Source: Dendrocalamus latiflorus (taxonomy: Eukaryota > Streptophyta > Magnoliopsida > Poales > Poaceae). Taken from it: a stretch of DNA of 64,000 nt. The stretch covers positions 7,304,387 to 7,368,386 of the forward strand of contig CM029610.1 of NCBI GenBank assembly GCA_017311315.1, given 5' to 3'. Positions within the stretch are counted from its first letter, which is position 1. Each line of letters opens with the position of its first letter. This document shows positions 46,849 to 58,262 of this stretch, piece after piece. The translations under genes were made by a program, and so were the position numbers. Under the pieces are notes generated by a model. It ran no database searches and was not told the origin of the DNA. It worked only from the letters and a program-made list of their open reading frames with translations.

Positions 46849-46978
46849 CACATTTTAAAGGGTTAGCTCGACGAGATGAGATGAAGCTTGTTGAGCGTAT
46901 GGACTCCACCCTTTGGATATTGGATAATGTGAGCATCAATGCCCCAGTGAGTTGCAAAATAGTAGCATGTATGTATAT

Positions 46979-47217
46979 GGTATGTTCTTATTAGCTGAGG
47001 TTTTTGGCTTTTGATTGTGGTTTTTGACTTTTGGACTATTTGTGCGAGAGATTACAAAATAACAGAAATTCATGTGCGGTTTTTGCCGATATAAATGACG
47101 TCGGTACAGTATGTACTATAATTAACTAGTAGACTTCATCTAAAAAGATATTTTGTTTAAAAGCTAGTTACTATAGAAAAATCAAAAGCAGAAGTCAAAA
47201 GTTAAAAAGAGAACCTT
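46979..47217. mobile_element. MITE, same family as 48528-48770
   Basis: Ends are imperfect inverted repeats (GGTATGTTCTTATTAGCTG and, inward from the right, AAGGTTCTCTTTTTAACTT). An internal GAGAGATTACAAAAT is shared in reverse with the element at 48528-48770. The target duplication is not clear. Confidence 0.6.
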
Positions 47218-47499
47218 AGACTTTTGATGGAGCTATCATGCATGACAAGTGAAAATGAGAGAGAGAAAATGGAACGTGATGCTTGTTTCTTAAGTAAAAC
47301 TTGCTTTTTCTTGAGACCGGAAAAAACAAGAGAGAGAAGGTTTTGATCGAGACTTTCTTCGTCAGAGAGGAAAGCTAGAATCAAGACTTCAAGTAGGTGT
47401 GCTTTGTGACTTGTGACAAGAATGCATTATGCTTATGAGATTTCAACATGGCATGGAAAAATCGACAAATTTATAGTATAAAGTGGTTTTGTAGTTACT

Positions 47500-48480
47500 T
47501 CATCAAACTCTTGTTTATTTGTGAAAACCAAAGATGATAGACTAGTAATAGTTTAGTATACGTTGATGATTAATCACTGGTGATTACTACGAGGAGATAT
47601 AAATGATAAGACAAAATCTCTCGGTTACATTTCAAATGAAGGAGTTAGGAGAGTTAGAGCAAGTATAATAAGAGGCTGTTAGTAGGCTGTATGCTGAGGT
47701 GGAGGAGAGAGAAGAGGAGAGAGAAGAGAGATGGGCTGTAAGTTTACAGCCAGCTGAAGCACAAGAACCAAGAAACTTTGTGAGAGAAAGGGGTGGGTCA
47801 TACAGCCTTCAGCTGGCTGTAAACTACTATATGAATGGGCTGATAAGTGGGCTGTAAGTGTCTATACAGCTAGCTGAAGGCTGTATTATTAGCCTTGCTC
47901 TTAAAGCACTTTCTTAAACTTGAGATAGGGTGCAGAAAGAAGAAGCTATTCTTAGGCCAATAAAAATATGCAAAGAATCTTTTTCAAAGGTACATGATGT
48001 TTGAGTGCAAACCTATCTCCACTCCTATGGATCTTAAATTTCTAATATGAAGCTATGAGAAGAAGGAAATATTCTGAAGAGAATGTGATCATGAACCAAC
48101 AATTCATTGGGAGTCTTATCTATCTCATACTCAATCGACCAAATATTTCCTATACTATTGAAGTCATCAATCGGTGTGTGCATGATCCAGCCAAAGAAGC
48201 ATCACCAATACAGATAGGAGTATTTTTAAGTGTACAAAGAAGCCATCAATTATGGTATTTTGTACAAGAAAATAAAAGAATGCTAGGTGATATTGCGATG
48301 CTAACTAAGCTATAGATTGTGACATACGTCATTCAACAACTAGTCATGTCTTCAGGCTTAGTTCAAGAGCCATATCATGATGCAGTAAAAGACAATCCAA
48401 TGTGGCATTATCAAGAACTAAAGCAGAGTATCGATCGGCAGCAACAGTAGCACAAGACTTGGCTCATAAATTTCACTGTG
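47500..48480 (+). pseudogene. Copia reverse transcriptase/RNase H fragment
   Basis: A decayed plus-strand Copia piece: YTLMINHW-like RT end, MKELGEL interrupted by a MITE and resuming KHFLxLEIG, then NQQFIGSLIYLILNRPNISY and NVALSRTKAEYRSAA of RNase H. No LTRs accompany it. Confidence 0.85.
47657..47900. mobile_element. Tourist-like MITE in the Copia fragment
   Basis: 244 bp with terminal repeats GAGCAAGTATAATAA and TTATTAGCCTTGCTC and target copies TTA (47654-47656 and 47901-47903). Removing it restores the Copia frame GEL-KHFL. The interior is rich in GGCTGTA and CAGCTGGCTG words. A TTA/TAA target fits PIF/Harbinger-derived Tourist elements. Confidence 0.88.
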
Positions 48481-48527
48481 CATGAATGTCGAAGGTTGAA
48501 CACACCGACCCGTGTATCCCAGACATG

Positions 48528-48770
48528 GGCCCTGTTCTTTTCAGCTTCTAAAAGCTGCTTTTTGGCTTTTCTACAGTAATTAGCTTTTAAACGCAGTATT
48601 TTTTGAAGATAGGGTCTACTAGTTAATTGTAGTACATACTTTACTGACTTCATTTATATTGGAAAAAATCACACGTGAGTTTTTATTACTCTGTAATCTC
48701 TCGTACAAACAGCCCAAAAGCCACAAGCCGTAGCCAAAAGCCAAAAGCCGCAGCAAAAAAGAACAGGCCC
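48528..48770. mobile_element. MITE with GGGCCTGTTCTTTT ends
   Basis: Left GGGCCCTGTTCTTTTCAGC and right (inward) GGGCCTGTTCTTTTTTGC enclose a foldback-rich interior of AAAAGCC/GGCTTTT words. Target copies could not be fixed. Confidence 0.7.
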
Positions 48771-49200
48771 GATCTTTGTTCCCATTAGCAGAAGTTAAAA
48801 ATTACACAAGATTGACAAAAAAACATGGTTACACACATATTCCGCCCATCGTACCATTACAACAGTAACTCATGCAACCTATGAAATTACCGTACTTACA
48901 AGTAGAAATTATCACAAAACACGTAAGATCAATTTTATCTTAGCCAAAGCCATCAAGCTAACATCTACTCAATGCAGACAACACCATATATATGACACAC
49001 TATCACACGTAGAAGTTACATGTTTTTTTGCGAACTGCGGTGGAGTGAGGGGGTGCTAATGGAGAACATAGCCCCCTTATGTTCTCAAAGTATGCATTTT
49101 AGCCCTTCCAATTTCAACAAAATTTGGTAGTGTCAATATTATTTTTATACCTCTTATCAAACATTGTTCTGTTCATATTGTGTAATTTATTTGCTGTCAG
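48771..49200. other. Spacer left of the second MULE, no gene seen
   Basis: AT-rich DNA without coding or element ends that I can support. It may include the terminal region of the second MULE. Confidence 0.4.
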
Positions 49201-50086
49201 TAGGGAGCGGTCGAACGGGAAGCATCACGACCGCTTGTAGCCGTCGTCCCCAAGCGCAGCTGGTGCCAGACCATCCTCGTCTGTGGCCTGCACCATCCGA
49301 GCAAGAGGTAGTAGTCTGGCATTGCTAAGCCTGCGAAGCAAAAAAAGGCCAGTAAGCAACCTACGTATAGTGACAAGACAGTGACACCAAAGTGCAGACT
49401 TGTCTGTCCAGTGTGGGTTTAGTCTCCAGACCACTCGAGGTGTGCGCGTGCGGATCACCCCCAAGTCAGTCGCCTCGACCACGCTCCTAGGAGGTGGGAC
49501 ATGGCGCGACGCGCGATACATTCGTTCCATGTGCTCATCTAGGAGGCTGTAAGGCCAATCCAATTTGCGAAGTTCACGAGCCATACCTGCAAAGTGACTT
49601 CAAGTTAGCATTTACGTGGAACAAAAAACATCGAATGTAAAGCAACAATACATTTAACTTGTAAATAAATAAACAAAACAGTACTAGGCTACTCGGACAA
49701 TATTTACAACAGTACTGAAAAGGGGAAATAGCACAAAAACTGTATAAATATAGAAAATTAGCAATGTATGGTACAATTACTACAACACTATGTACATCAA
49801 ATGTGGCAACTAATAAAGTATAGATAATAGCATACAATGATTTGTAATGTTGAAACCACTTTGCACACTCCAAAAAATGGTAGCGGAAACCATGCCGGTG
49901 TGCATACTCATCAGCAGGTACCTTGCATCATTTGGATGTGTGGCCCTCCTGACCGCAGCGCCCGCAACGTCTACCTGGCGCCCCAGCTTGCACTTCGTCT
50001 ATATCATTCGTAATATGATGGCTCTCCCGACGACCCTTCCCACCCTTCAGCATGTCAACATCCAGAATCCAAGTCCTCGCTGCAAT

Positions 50087-51464
50087 CAGGCCCGGGCCTG
50101 AGGGGGGGGGGCGAGCGGGGCGGCCGCACCGGGCCCCCAAAATTCAGGGGCCCCCACCTACACAATACATAGTATATATACTCCGTCTTCCGATCGGCCG
50201 ACTTCTCGTATTCTCGACGTCTTCAGTCTTCGGCAATCGGCACAGATCTGAGATCTCGTCTTCGGTGATTCGGTCTTCTCGTCATCTCGTGAATTCGTGA
50301 TCTCGTCTCTCGGCTCCGGTGGGTGAGGGCATGACCGCGACCGCGTCGTATGAAGGTTTTATAGCACGTTAGCAGAGTCAATTACAGCAGGTAATTTGCT
50401 TGATGATCGTGTGCTTTTGTCCTAGAGTAAATTTATAAGTTCTTTGAACCGTGAGAAAAATGGTACATACATCATATAAGATCTCCATCAGTAATGCATG
50501 TTGCATCCCTTGTGCAAATATTTGTCATTTTGTGGATTCTGGTTCTATTTCTTTATTGAGGAACTTGTTTAGATCTTTGGTAACTGTTCTGCTGGGACTT
50601 CCAACTTGAGAGCAGTAGTTGATTCGCTATCTTTCTCCATTATAATAAAGAACGTTTGTGTAACTTTTTCTTCCATTGCTTAAGAAATCGTCCACCTCCA
50701 TTGACTTTGATAAGTTCAGTTGTTTAACACTTGTTTTCTACTTGGAAAACCTGCTGACCCCTCATTGTATTTTTCCTCTCAAGATTGTAAATCAGGAACA
50801 CAGAAAACTTCCTGAAGACTTAGATTACCACTTGATGACAAATCTATCGCTTGAAGCTCGTGAGAAACTTTCCAAGGTATGTTACCCATCTGCTTTGAGA
50901 ATATTTGTTTTAGCTTTGAGAATATGTTCAAGAGCCTTACGTGAGATAGCCTGGCAACATGAATCAATTATCAATAACATGTGTTATGCAGTTTCCCATT
51001 TATTGAAACAATTGTTGCCTGCACCTCAGTCTTTTGTGATCATCAATTATTTGGAATTCTCAAGGTATCAGTTGCTACAAGTTTCGATTGCTTCGCCACA
51101 TCTTGCCTGAAATTTTGTGTCATGTGCATACATGATTTAAGTGTTTAAAATAGGCAACTGCAGCTGTGTCATATTCAACATTAGCAAGAATTCAGGGTGC
51201 CAGGTTTATGATTGTATTTAATACAATTCATAGTATTATGCATTGTTAGGTAAGGCCACAAACAATAGGTCAGTATGTAGATTTATATTTTCTTTAAGGC
51301 CACAAACAATATGAATTTTTCTTTAATACATAACACATTTTAAGTGTTTGTTGGTAAATTAGATACATATATATGTGTGTATGTAGATTTATATTTAGAT
51401 ATTTATACTAGGCCCCTTATTTCTAGTTTCACCCCAGGCCCCTAAAATCCCAGGACCGGCCCTG
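50087..51464. mobile_element. hAT-like element carrying a host gene fragment (Pack-type)
   Basis: 1378 bp with terminal repeats CAGGCCCGGGCCTG (left) and CAGGGCCGGTCCTG (right, inward), flanked by perfect 8-bp target copies GCTGCAAT (50079-50086 and 51465-51472). It interrupts the MULE at FATLDIAA / ARTWI, and the frame is restored when it is removed. Instead of a transposase it holds an MnmG/GidA-like exon with its splice sites. Confidence 0.92.
50796..50876 (+). pseudogene. MnmG/GidA-like exon captured by the hAT element
   Basis: MnmG (GidA) modifies wobble uridines of tRNA together with MnmE, in plants in organelles. The 27-codon exon reads EHRKLPEDLDYHLM then TNLSLEAREKLSK, matching the C-terminal MnmG region with the fold LPEDLDY and SLEAREKL. 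It starts after CAG and ends before GTATGT, so genomic DNA and not cDNA was captured. Only this exon is convincing; a downstream open frame to 51110 is intronic. Confidence 0.75.
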
Positions 51465-52737
51465 GCTGCAATATCTAAGGTGGCGAATTTGCCCACAACC
51501 CTGAATCCCCTTAGCTCGCCACTCTATGCCTGCATCACCCTCTCCTTCAAGAAGTACTCGGACATGAAGTTCAAAGGATCCATACTCACAGTCCCGCATG
51601 CGGCGAGGACATGAGAGCATGGCTTGTGTAATAGCTTTGGCTTGTTGCACGAGCAGCTAGGTTCATTTACATGATCTCCAAGGCATACCTCGTGGGTAAC
51701 AAGAGAACGAGTCGTCTCTAATCCGGATCTATCCCAGAGGAGCACGTCGAAATGATGCTTCATGTGCACTATGTACAACTGGCCCTTCTCTGTCTTCACC
51801 TTCATGTATGCTATAATCTTCGAGCAGCACAGTGTTTGTGGGTTAGCTGCATGAATGCGGCATTTGCATGCCTCTGAAATAGCCGATTGTGTTGTGTAGA
51901 ACACCTTCCATGATGGCGGTGAGGGGGCTGAGAATGAAGGCCCCTGAGAACCCAGTTGTACACCTCGGTAAGGTTAGTCGCCATTATGCCATACCTTGTG
52001 CTATCTGTGTTGTGTGGTAGGGACCACTTCTCCAATGGCTTGGCATCAATCCACTGCGAGAAGCACTTAATGTTCCACGAGCTCCTTCTTCTCGGACTAG
52101 CTGCACCAGGCTCAGCCAGTGCTGTTAGGCATTCAGGTTGTTCCGCCGCAGGCATGGTCGTTCCCTTGTTCCTCTCGTCGATGTGCTTCCTACTGTGCTC
52201 ATCCAATAGCACCCATAAAGCGTCGAATTTGTGCTTCTGGTTATGCATAGCCAACCTCTTGAACAGCTCCATCAATGGTTGTTTCGGGAACTGCTTAAAG
52301 AAGTCAGCCCTCATGTGGTAAATGCACCATCTGTTTCTCATATCCAGTCAAGAGAATGACTTCTTGGGGTCTTTGTAAAGTTTTCTTATGGATTTCACCA
52401 TCCCGCCGTGGCGATCATGGATTACACACATACTAGGATGAGCTTCGATAACTCCCACCCTCACATGTCGAAGGAACCACAACCAATAGTCGCAATTCTC
52501 ACTTCCGACGATTGTGATGGATAGGGGCATAATTTGATTGTTGCCATCAACGCCGATGGCCGTAAGAATCAGACCCTTGTATTTGCTAGTCAAAAGGTCC
52601 TATCAACTGAGATCACATGCATCATATGCTTGAATACCTCGATGCACGCACCAAAGATTAAGAAAGCCCTTTACAACACTGCAAAACCTGGTGGCCTTGT
52701 AGATGTGAGAGACCATGTGGAGGTCATCCCGTGTGAA

Positions 52738-54971
52738 TGATGAGTAATTGACATCGGTTTAGGATAGTCGAGTTTGGTTTGTGCGGTCGGACCATGTCGT
52801 TGCGTGGTGCAACGGGCTCGGTCGGACTTGGTCATACCTGGTCTTTAGGATGCATATTCTGATGATTTGACAGGTTTGGACTTCATCATGCGTAAGTATG
52901 ATTCGATGGTGTTATTTATGCTTTCATGTGTCGAGCGGTGCTATTTGACGTATTTCTTGTCTGTGTGACTGCAGGACATCGAGTGGAGTCGTGGTGAGAC
53001 ACGGAGGACCGGACTAGGCGCAGGTGGCGCTGAGGTCAGAACGGTTGGGATGTGTCGAAGACGACGTGGACTCGAGGTGGAGTCGTGGCGAGGCACGGTG
53101 GACCGGACTAGGCGCAGGTGGCGCTGAGGTCAGAACGGTCGAGGTGTGCCGAAGAAGGCGAAGCTGCGAGGCTTGCAAGGCAAGAAAGGAGGAAGCTTCC
53201 TGGAAGGTGCGCGAGGGGCGTTTCGGTAAAAACGCAAAGCTGCACTAAAGGAAGTGGGTTTGGATAAAGCATAGAGTAGGTGGTGACCTAATGGGTAAAG
53301 CATGTGCAAACCCATTAGTGGGAGGCTATAAAAGGAGAGGGAGAGGTTGTGCTGAAATTTGAGAGTGTGTGTGTAAAAGATTAGGGTTTTATTTATGTCT
53401 CTCCATGGTTGTGTGAGATAGGGTTGTGTTCTTGATCTCCTAAGCATGTATGTGGACTTGTTAGTGGGAGATTGAGAGAGATGAACTGAACAACTATGTA
53501 ATCATTCCTCTTATTTAATCATTCATCTCTCTTTGTCTCAATCGAAGAAATTTGGTGTTTGAGATGTCTTGAGTAGGCTTTCCTTGTTGTGCTTGTGTTT
53601 TCCTGTGCTTCTGCTCTTCTTTTTTTGTGTGTTCTTTCTCGGTAGCTAATTGAGTTCATGGCACATGATCTAAAGACTAAAGAATATCAAGAGTCCCTTT
53701 TGGGTATTTCTGTCCTTGATCCTCACGGCAACATCTCTCTTTTGTTATGTTCTCAATCTATCACTTCTTTTGGGATTTGATCTCTTTTAGTTTTTGGCTT
53801 TCGGCCAGCTTGCAGCTTATTTATTTAGCTCTCTTCGGCAGCAGCAATTGCTGTCATTTCTTGCTGATTTCTTTTTCTTGTCTAAGGGCCTGTTTGGATC
53901 GTCTAGAACTAATTATTAGTTCATTAGTTGGTGAACTAAAAATTAGGTGACTAAACTTTAGGTGACTAAAAATTAGTCAAGTGCTGTTTGGATACATGGA
54001 CTAAAAGGTGGTGACTTTCATGGACAAAGACATTTATACCCCTATATTTGTTAGTGTGTTGCATGTGGAGTAGTGGAGAAAGGGTAGCGGGGGTATTTTC
54101 ATCTTTTGCTGTTTGGTACCACCTTTTAGTCCACAATTAGTCCACATTTGCCAACTAATGAACTAATAGCTAGTTGGGGATGAACTAAAAATTAGTCCAG
54201 GTATTAGTTCACCTGTTTGGACGGACTAGACCTAAACTTTAGGTGACTAAAAATTAGTCAAGGGATCCAAACAGGGCCTAAGTATATTTTCGGCATGGTG
54301 AAACTGCTGTTCGGCTGCAGCATGCAATGCTTGTTTTGGCCAAGTTTTCATCACTTGATAGCTGTCCCAAATTAGTGTATTATCTAGGCTGTTTTCGGAC
54401 CTCATCTAGCAGTCTTTGCTTTTCGGCTATCAAGTGTATGACTTTCTTTAGACCATGTACTTCCTGTACATTTGGTTCGGCTGTCTAGCCTGAAAAGTTT
54501 GGCATTACTTGTTTTTAGGTCTGCAAAAGAAACACAAAAAGAGGCACTTTCTTTATTCTCTTTTGTGGTTTTGGCAGCAATACAAAAGAGACTTCAGTCT
54601 ACAGTTTCTTTTGTACTATTTTGCTTTGGTTGGTCGGCAGTCATTTCTTGGTCTAACAGTGGGTATTTAATAGCTACTTTCGATTGGAGATCTCAGCCTT
54701 CTTTTCGGTCTGGACAGGCAGCTATCTGCAGTATTCTTTGTGCCAATTTGTGAGTAGCAAAGCTCTCCTTGGTTAGCAGTAAAAATAGCTCTGTTTCTAG
54801 TGCTTCTCAAGTATTTGCTCTCTAGTTTGTGTTGTTTCTCTGTATTTCTAGTGATCATTTAAATCTTCTTCATAGCTCCCTAGCTATTGGAGAGATCGTA
54901 GGTACTCGGGGGTCGATTAAATTTTTATGAACGACATTCACCCCCCCTCTGTCGCCGTTGTCGATCCTACA
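52738..54971 (-). mobile_element. Solo LTR-like insert in the second MULE
   Basis: On the minus strand it begins TGTAGGATCGACAACGGCGA and ends ATTACTCATCA. The start followed by an AGAGGGGGGGTGAATG tract is common to many grass Copia LTRs. It separates two parts of the MULE reading frame. A clean 5-bp target duplication is not visible, and the exact left end could be 52738 or 52741. It has no gag-pol. A Tourist-like MITE lies inside. Confidence 0.7.
53886..54278. mobile_element. Tourist-like MITE
   Basis: 393 bp with inverted ends GGGCCTGTTTGGATC and GATCCAAACAGGGCC and 3-bp target copies TAA (53883-53885 and 54279-54281). The interior repeats AACTTTAGGTGACTAAAAAT near both ends. Confidence 0.92.
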
Positions 54972-56200
54972 AGATGGCTTGTCCTTCACAGTAGTGTATG
55001 TGTTCGGGTTCTGTCTTGCATCACCTGAAGCATGCGAGAAAGGTTGTCGTTGCCACCTCGAAAGACCCGAACCATTTTTCTAAAGCCTTCTGCTTCGCAC
55101 GACATGCCTTCGCATAGCTAATCTTGTACTTGAATTTCTTCTCGATAGCAACCATGATGTGAATGGCCTACATGTCCTTCTTCTCCACTATCTCTCCATA
55201 CATCAAATTGGCTATGAAGGTGAGCGTTAGGTTATGATGCCTCAGCAAAACACAGCTGAGAATGCAGGAGTGCGGCTCCGCCTTCAAGACAGTTAAGTGA
55301 GTCTCATACTTCGGCCTTCATGCATGCACCCTCCAAGGACAATCGACCTGCCCGCACTTCATGGTATACTGCTCTTGGCTAGATTTGACGACTTGAAAAG
55401 TCCGCTGTATGGACAGAGCCCACAGCTTGATGACATCTTGCAATGATGCCTTGTCAACAAACATTAAGTGCAACCGAATCTCTGTGCCATGATACTCCCA
55501 CGGTGATTCATGCTCGTCATGCGCAGGACCACCCTTAGCATCAAATTTGTTCCATTCCTGCGAGATGGGAGCTTTGTCCTCATCGAAACTATCATCGTCG
55601 TCCTCCTGTACAGCTTCCTCTTCAGCCAGGCCATCCGGTCATCGCTCTTCATATGATGAATTATGTACTCTATATGCTCCCCTTCATTAGCCTGTCCTGT
55701 AGGCTCAACACGCCGTGACCCTTCTTCCTCTCCTCCATTTACCGCATCGACCTCGTCACAAGAAATTTCCTCTGCAACCTCTCTGACACTGGCCTTCGGG
55801 TCCTCCTTTTCATCAACATGCTGGGTGCCTGAGCTGCTCACACCACTCGCATGATAGCCGCTGGCAGGGCCTTGTACAACTTCTATTGGGCATGGTTTTA
55901 CAAGCAGCACACACTCGTATCCACAGCGTCGACAGCTTTCCGCAAAGCCCTTCCACGCAGAAGTGTACATCAATGTTCTCAACTCCCATCTAATGTGCGT
56001 GGGAGACCGGCTCCAAAGCCCTTGTATGATGATGCTGTACACCTCAGGGTCTAAGGAGAAGCTACGGGTGAGCCAGTATAACACATCTGCGATTCAAGCA
56101 TTCTCACCATTTGGGTGTACCAGAGTGGGTTGCGAAAAGCTGCTCAAGTCAACACTGTTCTGACCTTCACGAACGATGTCGACACCGTAATGCACTTTTA

Positions 56201-57429
56201 ATGTAGTGGGTATCGGCATTGCTTATGTCTGCCTGCAAACATTTTCAATGTTGCTACTAGTCAAATCGCATCATACAATATGAAACTACTGCTGTACTAT
56301 AATTTACATTGTACGACCATTCGTCTATCATGAACTACTACAATACCATTATAGCGTAACCCCTCCTCATTCGCACCACCACCGCTCTCTTTCTTTCACC
56401 CCAATATGCATCACTCCTTATCTGCTCCCACGCACACTGACACTTCTCTTCTCTCGCTGCTCGACCTCTGTTCTACTGTAAATTATTTCTAATGGGTTTT
56501 GATAATTTACATGACATAATAATTTAAATGCCATTTTCAATGTACTAACAACATTATGTTCATTCCTAATAAATTGTAAATGTTATCTAATAATATTTTG
56601 CACAAAGCAAATTATTTACTTCATACAAAAATATTGACTAAATTTTTTACGATTACAATTTTCTATAGATGCTAATTTTCTATATAATATTGACTAATTT
56701 TTCTACAACTAGAATTTTATACGGATGCTAAACCCTACAACTATAATTTTCTATGGATGCTAAATTTTTATAACTATAAGCACTAAATTTTGTACAACTA
56801 TAATATTTATTAAATTTTCTACAACTATAATTTTCTACGGATGCTAATTTTCTATAACTATATTGACTAAATTTTTTACAACTATTTACTTCTTAGCAAA
56901 GTTTTACAATTATAATTTTCTATGAATCCTAATTTTACACTAAACAAATTATTTACTTTATATAAAAATATTGAGCACAACATAAAAAAATTTACCTTGT
57001 AAAAGTAGCGGAACCTCTCCTGTTCCTCTCCCTCTCCTCTCTTTTTTGCCCTCTCCTCTCTTCTTCTTTCTTTCCCTTCTCTTCTCTTTGCGCGCAGCGG
57101 ATGGAATCTACCAGGGGCTCGACTGAGCGGTCGAATATATATCGCGTCTAGTCGTCGACAGTTAGGTGATAGCGTCCAGTCGCCTGACCATTCGGCGACT
57201 GCAATTATGTCACCCAATGGTACACCGACTGCATGCATGTTGCGCGTCTGTTGGGCGACTAGAGCCCATTCCTGTAAAAAAACTTTTACGTAGGTATATT
57301 TCTGTAATTTTGAATTAAAAATGGATTATTTGTAAAAATTCTCGCAATTTGTATCTGAATATGAGAACAGTGGATTTCTACGTCGAAATACGAATACAAA
57401 TATGGTTTCACTAATATTTCATTTGAAAT
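56201..57429. other. Intergenic, probably 5' region of the second MULE
   Basis: AT-rich with irregular tandem words (CTAATTTTCTATA, ACTATAATTTTC) at 56640-56930, then a short GC-rich patch at 57090-57250. No coding signal. Confidence 0.45.
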
Positions 57430-58032
57430 TAGGGTTGAAAATGGATTGGATGGTTTTTGACTGATTCAAATAATTTTCAAATATAGATTCTATCGGCTCA
57501 GATATTTATCAAATAGTATTGAATCAGAAATGAATATGGATTTTTGATGTCGAATACGAATACAGATTCAGTAGCTCACTATCTGTTGAATATGAATATG
57601 AATCCGGATTATCTGGATATTTAGAAGCCGAATATCCACATCATATATCCTCTATTTTAGCCCAACCTATTTACATAATACTTTAGTAGCCAATTATGCA
57701 TGAATATATACATTAATACATGGAGTTAGGAGAGAATCTTAGCTTATATAAAGAATTCATAAATATTTTTCACGAATGTTTGGATCAAATAAATTATTAT
57801 ATTTTTTTGATCATTTTGTATGTATAGTTTAAAGGGTTATCATATTCCGAGAAATATTCATAACCGTATTCAATTTGATTCTTATCCGCTCTGTATTTAT
57901 ATTTATATTTGATATCATTCGTATTTCTATTTGTATATAGGATATCTATATTCATATTCGCATATGAGAAAAAATAAAATCAAATATGATAAAACTATTA
58001 TCCATCTATATTTGATCTATTTTCACCCGTAT
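57430..58032. mobile_element. hAT-like non-autonomous element upstream of DDI1
   Basis: 603 bp with ends TAGGGTTGAAAATGGAT and (inward from the right) TACGGGTGAAAATAGAT, flanked by 8-bp copies TTTGAAAT (57422-57429) and TTTGAAGT (58033-58040) with one mismatch. The interior is rich in GAATATGAATA and ATCCGGAT words. It ends about 230 bp upstream of the DDI1 ATG, so it forms part of the promoter region. Confidence 0.78.
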
Positions 58033-58262
58033 TTGAAGTCGATCTTTACTCCTGATCTTTGCTCCATTTGCTCGGGGGAAAAACGATTGTAAAGAGATGC
58101 AGTAATTTGGATTGGATGATTGGAAAGACCAACAAAGCAATGCAACCCGATTTGACACCCGTAGACTCGCCCGCACACTAAACAGGAAACGCCCCCACTC
58201 CCACCCCTCTCGTCTCTCCACAGCCGAGGTGGAGGAGTTCGATTCCGGCCGGCGGCGGCGAG

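Larger units (their letters stand above)
49200..56200 (-). pseudogene. Second MULE transposase, split by two insertions
   Basis: Read from high to low coordinates: N-terminal part 56160-54972 (acidic linker, EEISCDEVDAVNGGEEEG), catalytic part 52737-52340 (ILTAIGVDGNNQIMPLSI, VCVIHDRHGGMV), helical part 52341-51950 (HSRKHIDERN, YGIMATNLTEVYN), SWIM zinc finger near 51700-51600 (EPSCSCNKPKLLHKPCSHVL), and a CCHC knuckle near 49950 (CGRCGQEGHTSK) with a tail to 49225. Insertions at 50087-51464 and 52738-54971 interrupt it; frameshifts occur near 51900 and elsewhere. Terminal inverted repeats were not found. Confidence 0.87.

Noticed and set aside
50676..51110. Continuous 144-codon MnmG-type gene
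   Set aside because: Only 27 codons match the family; the rest reads through an intron after a GTATGT donor.
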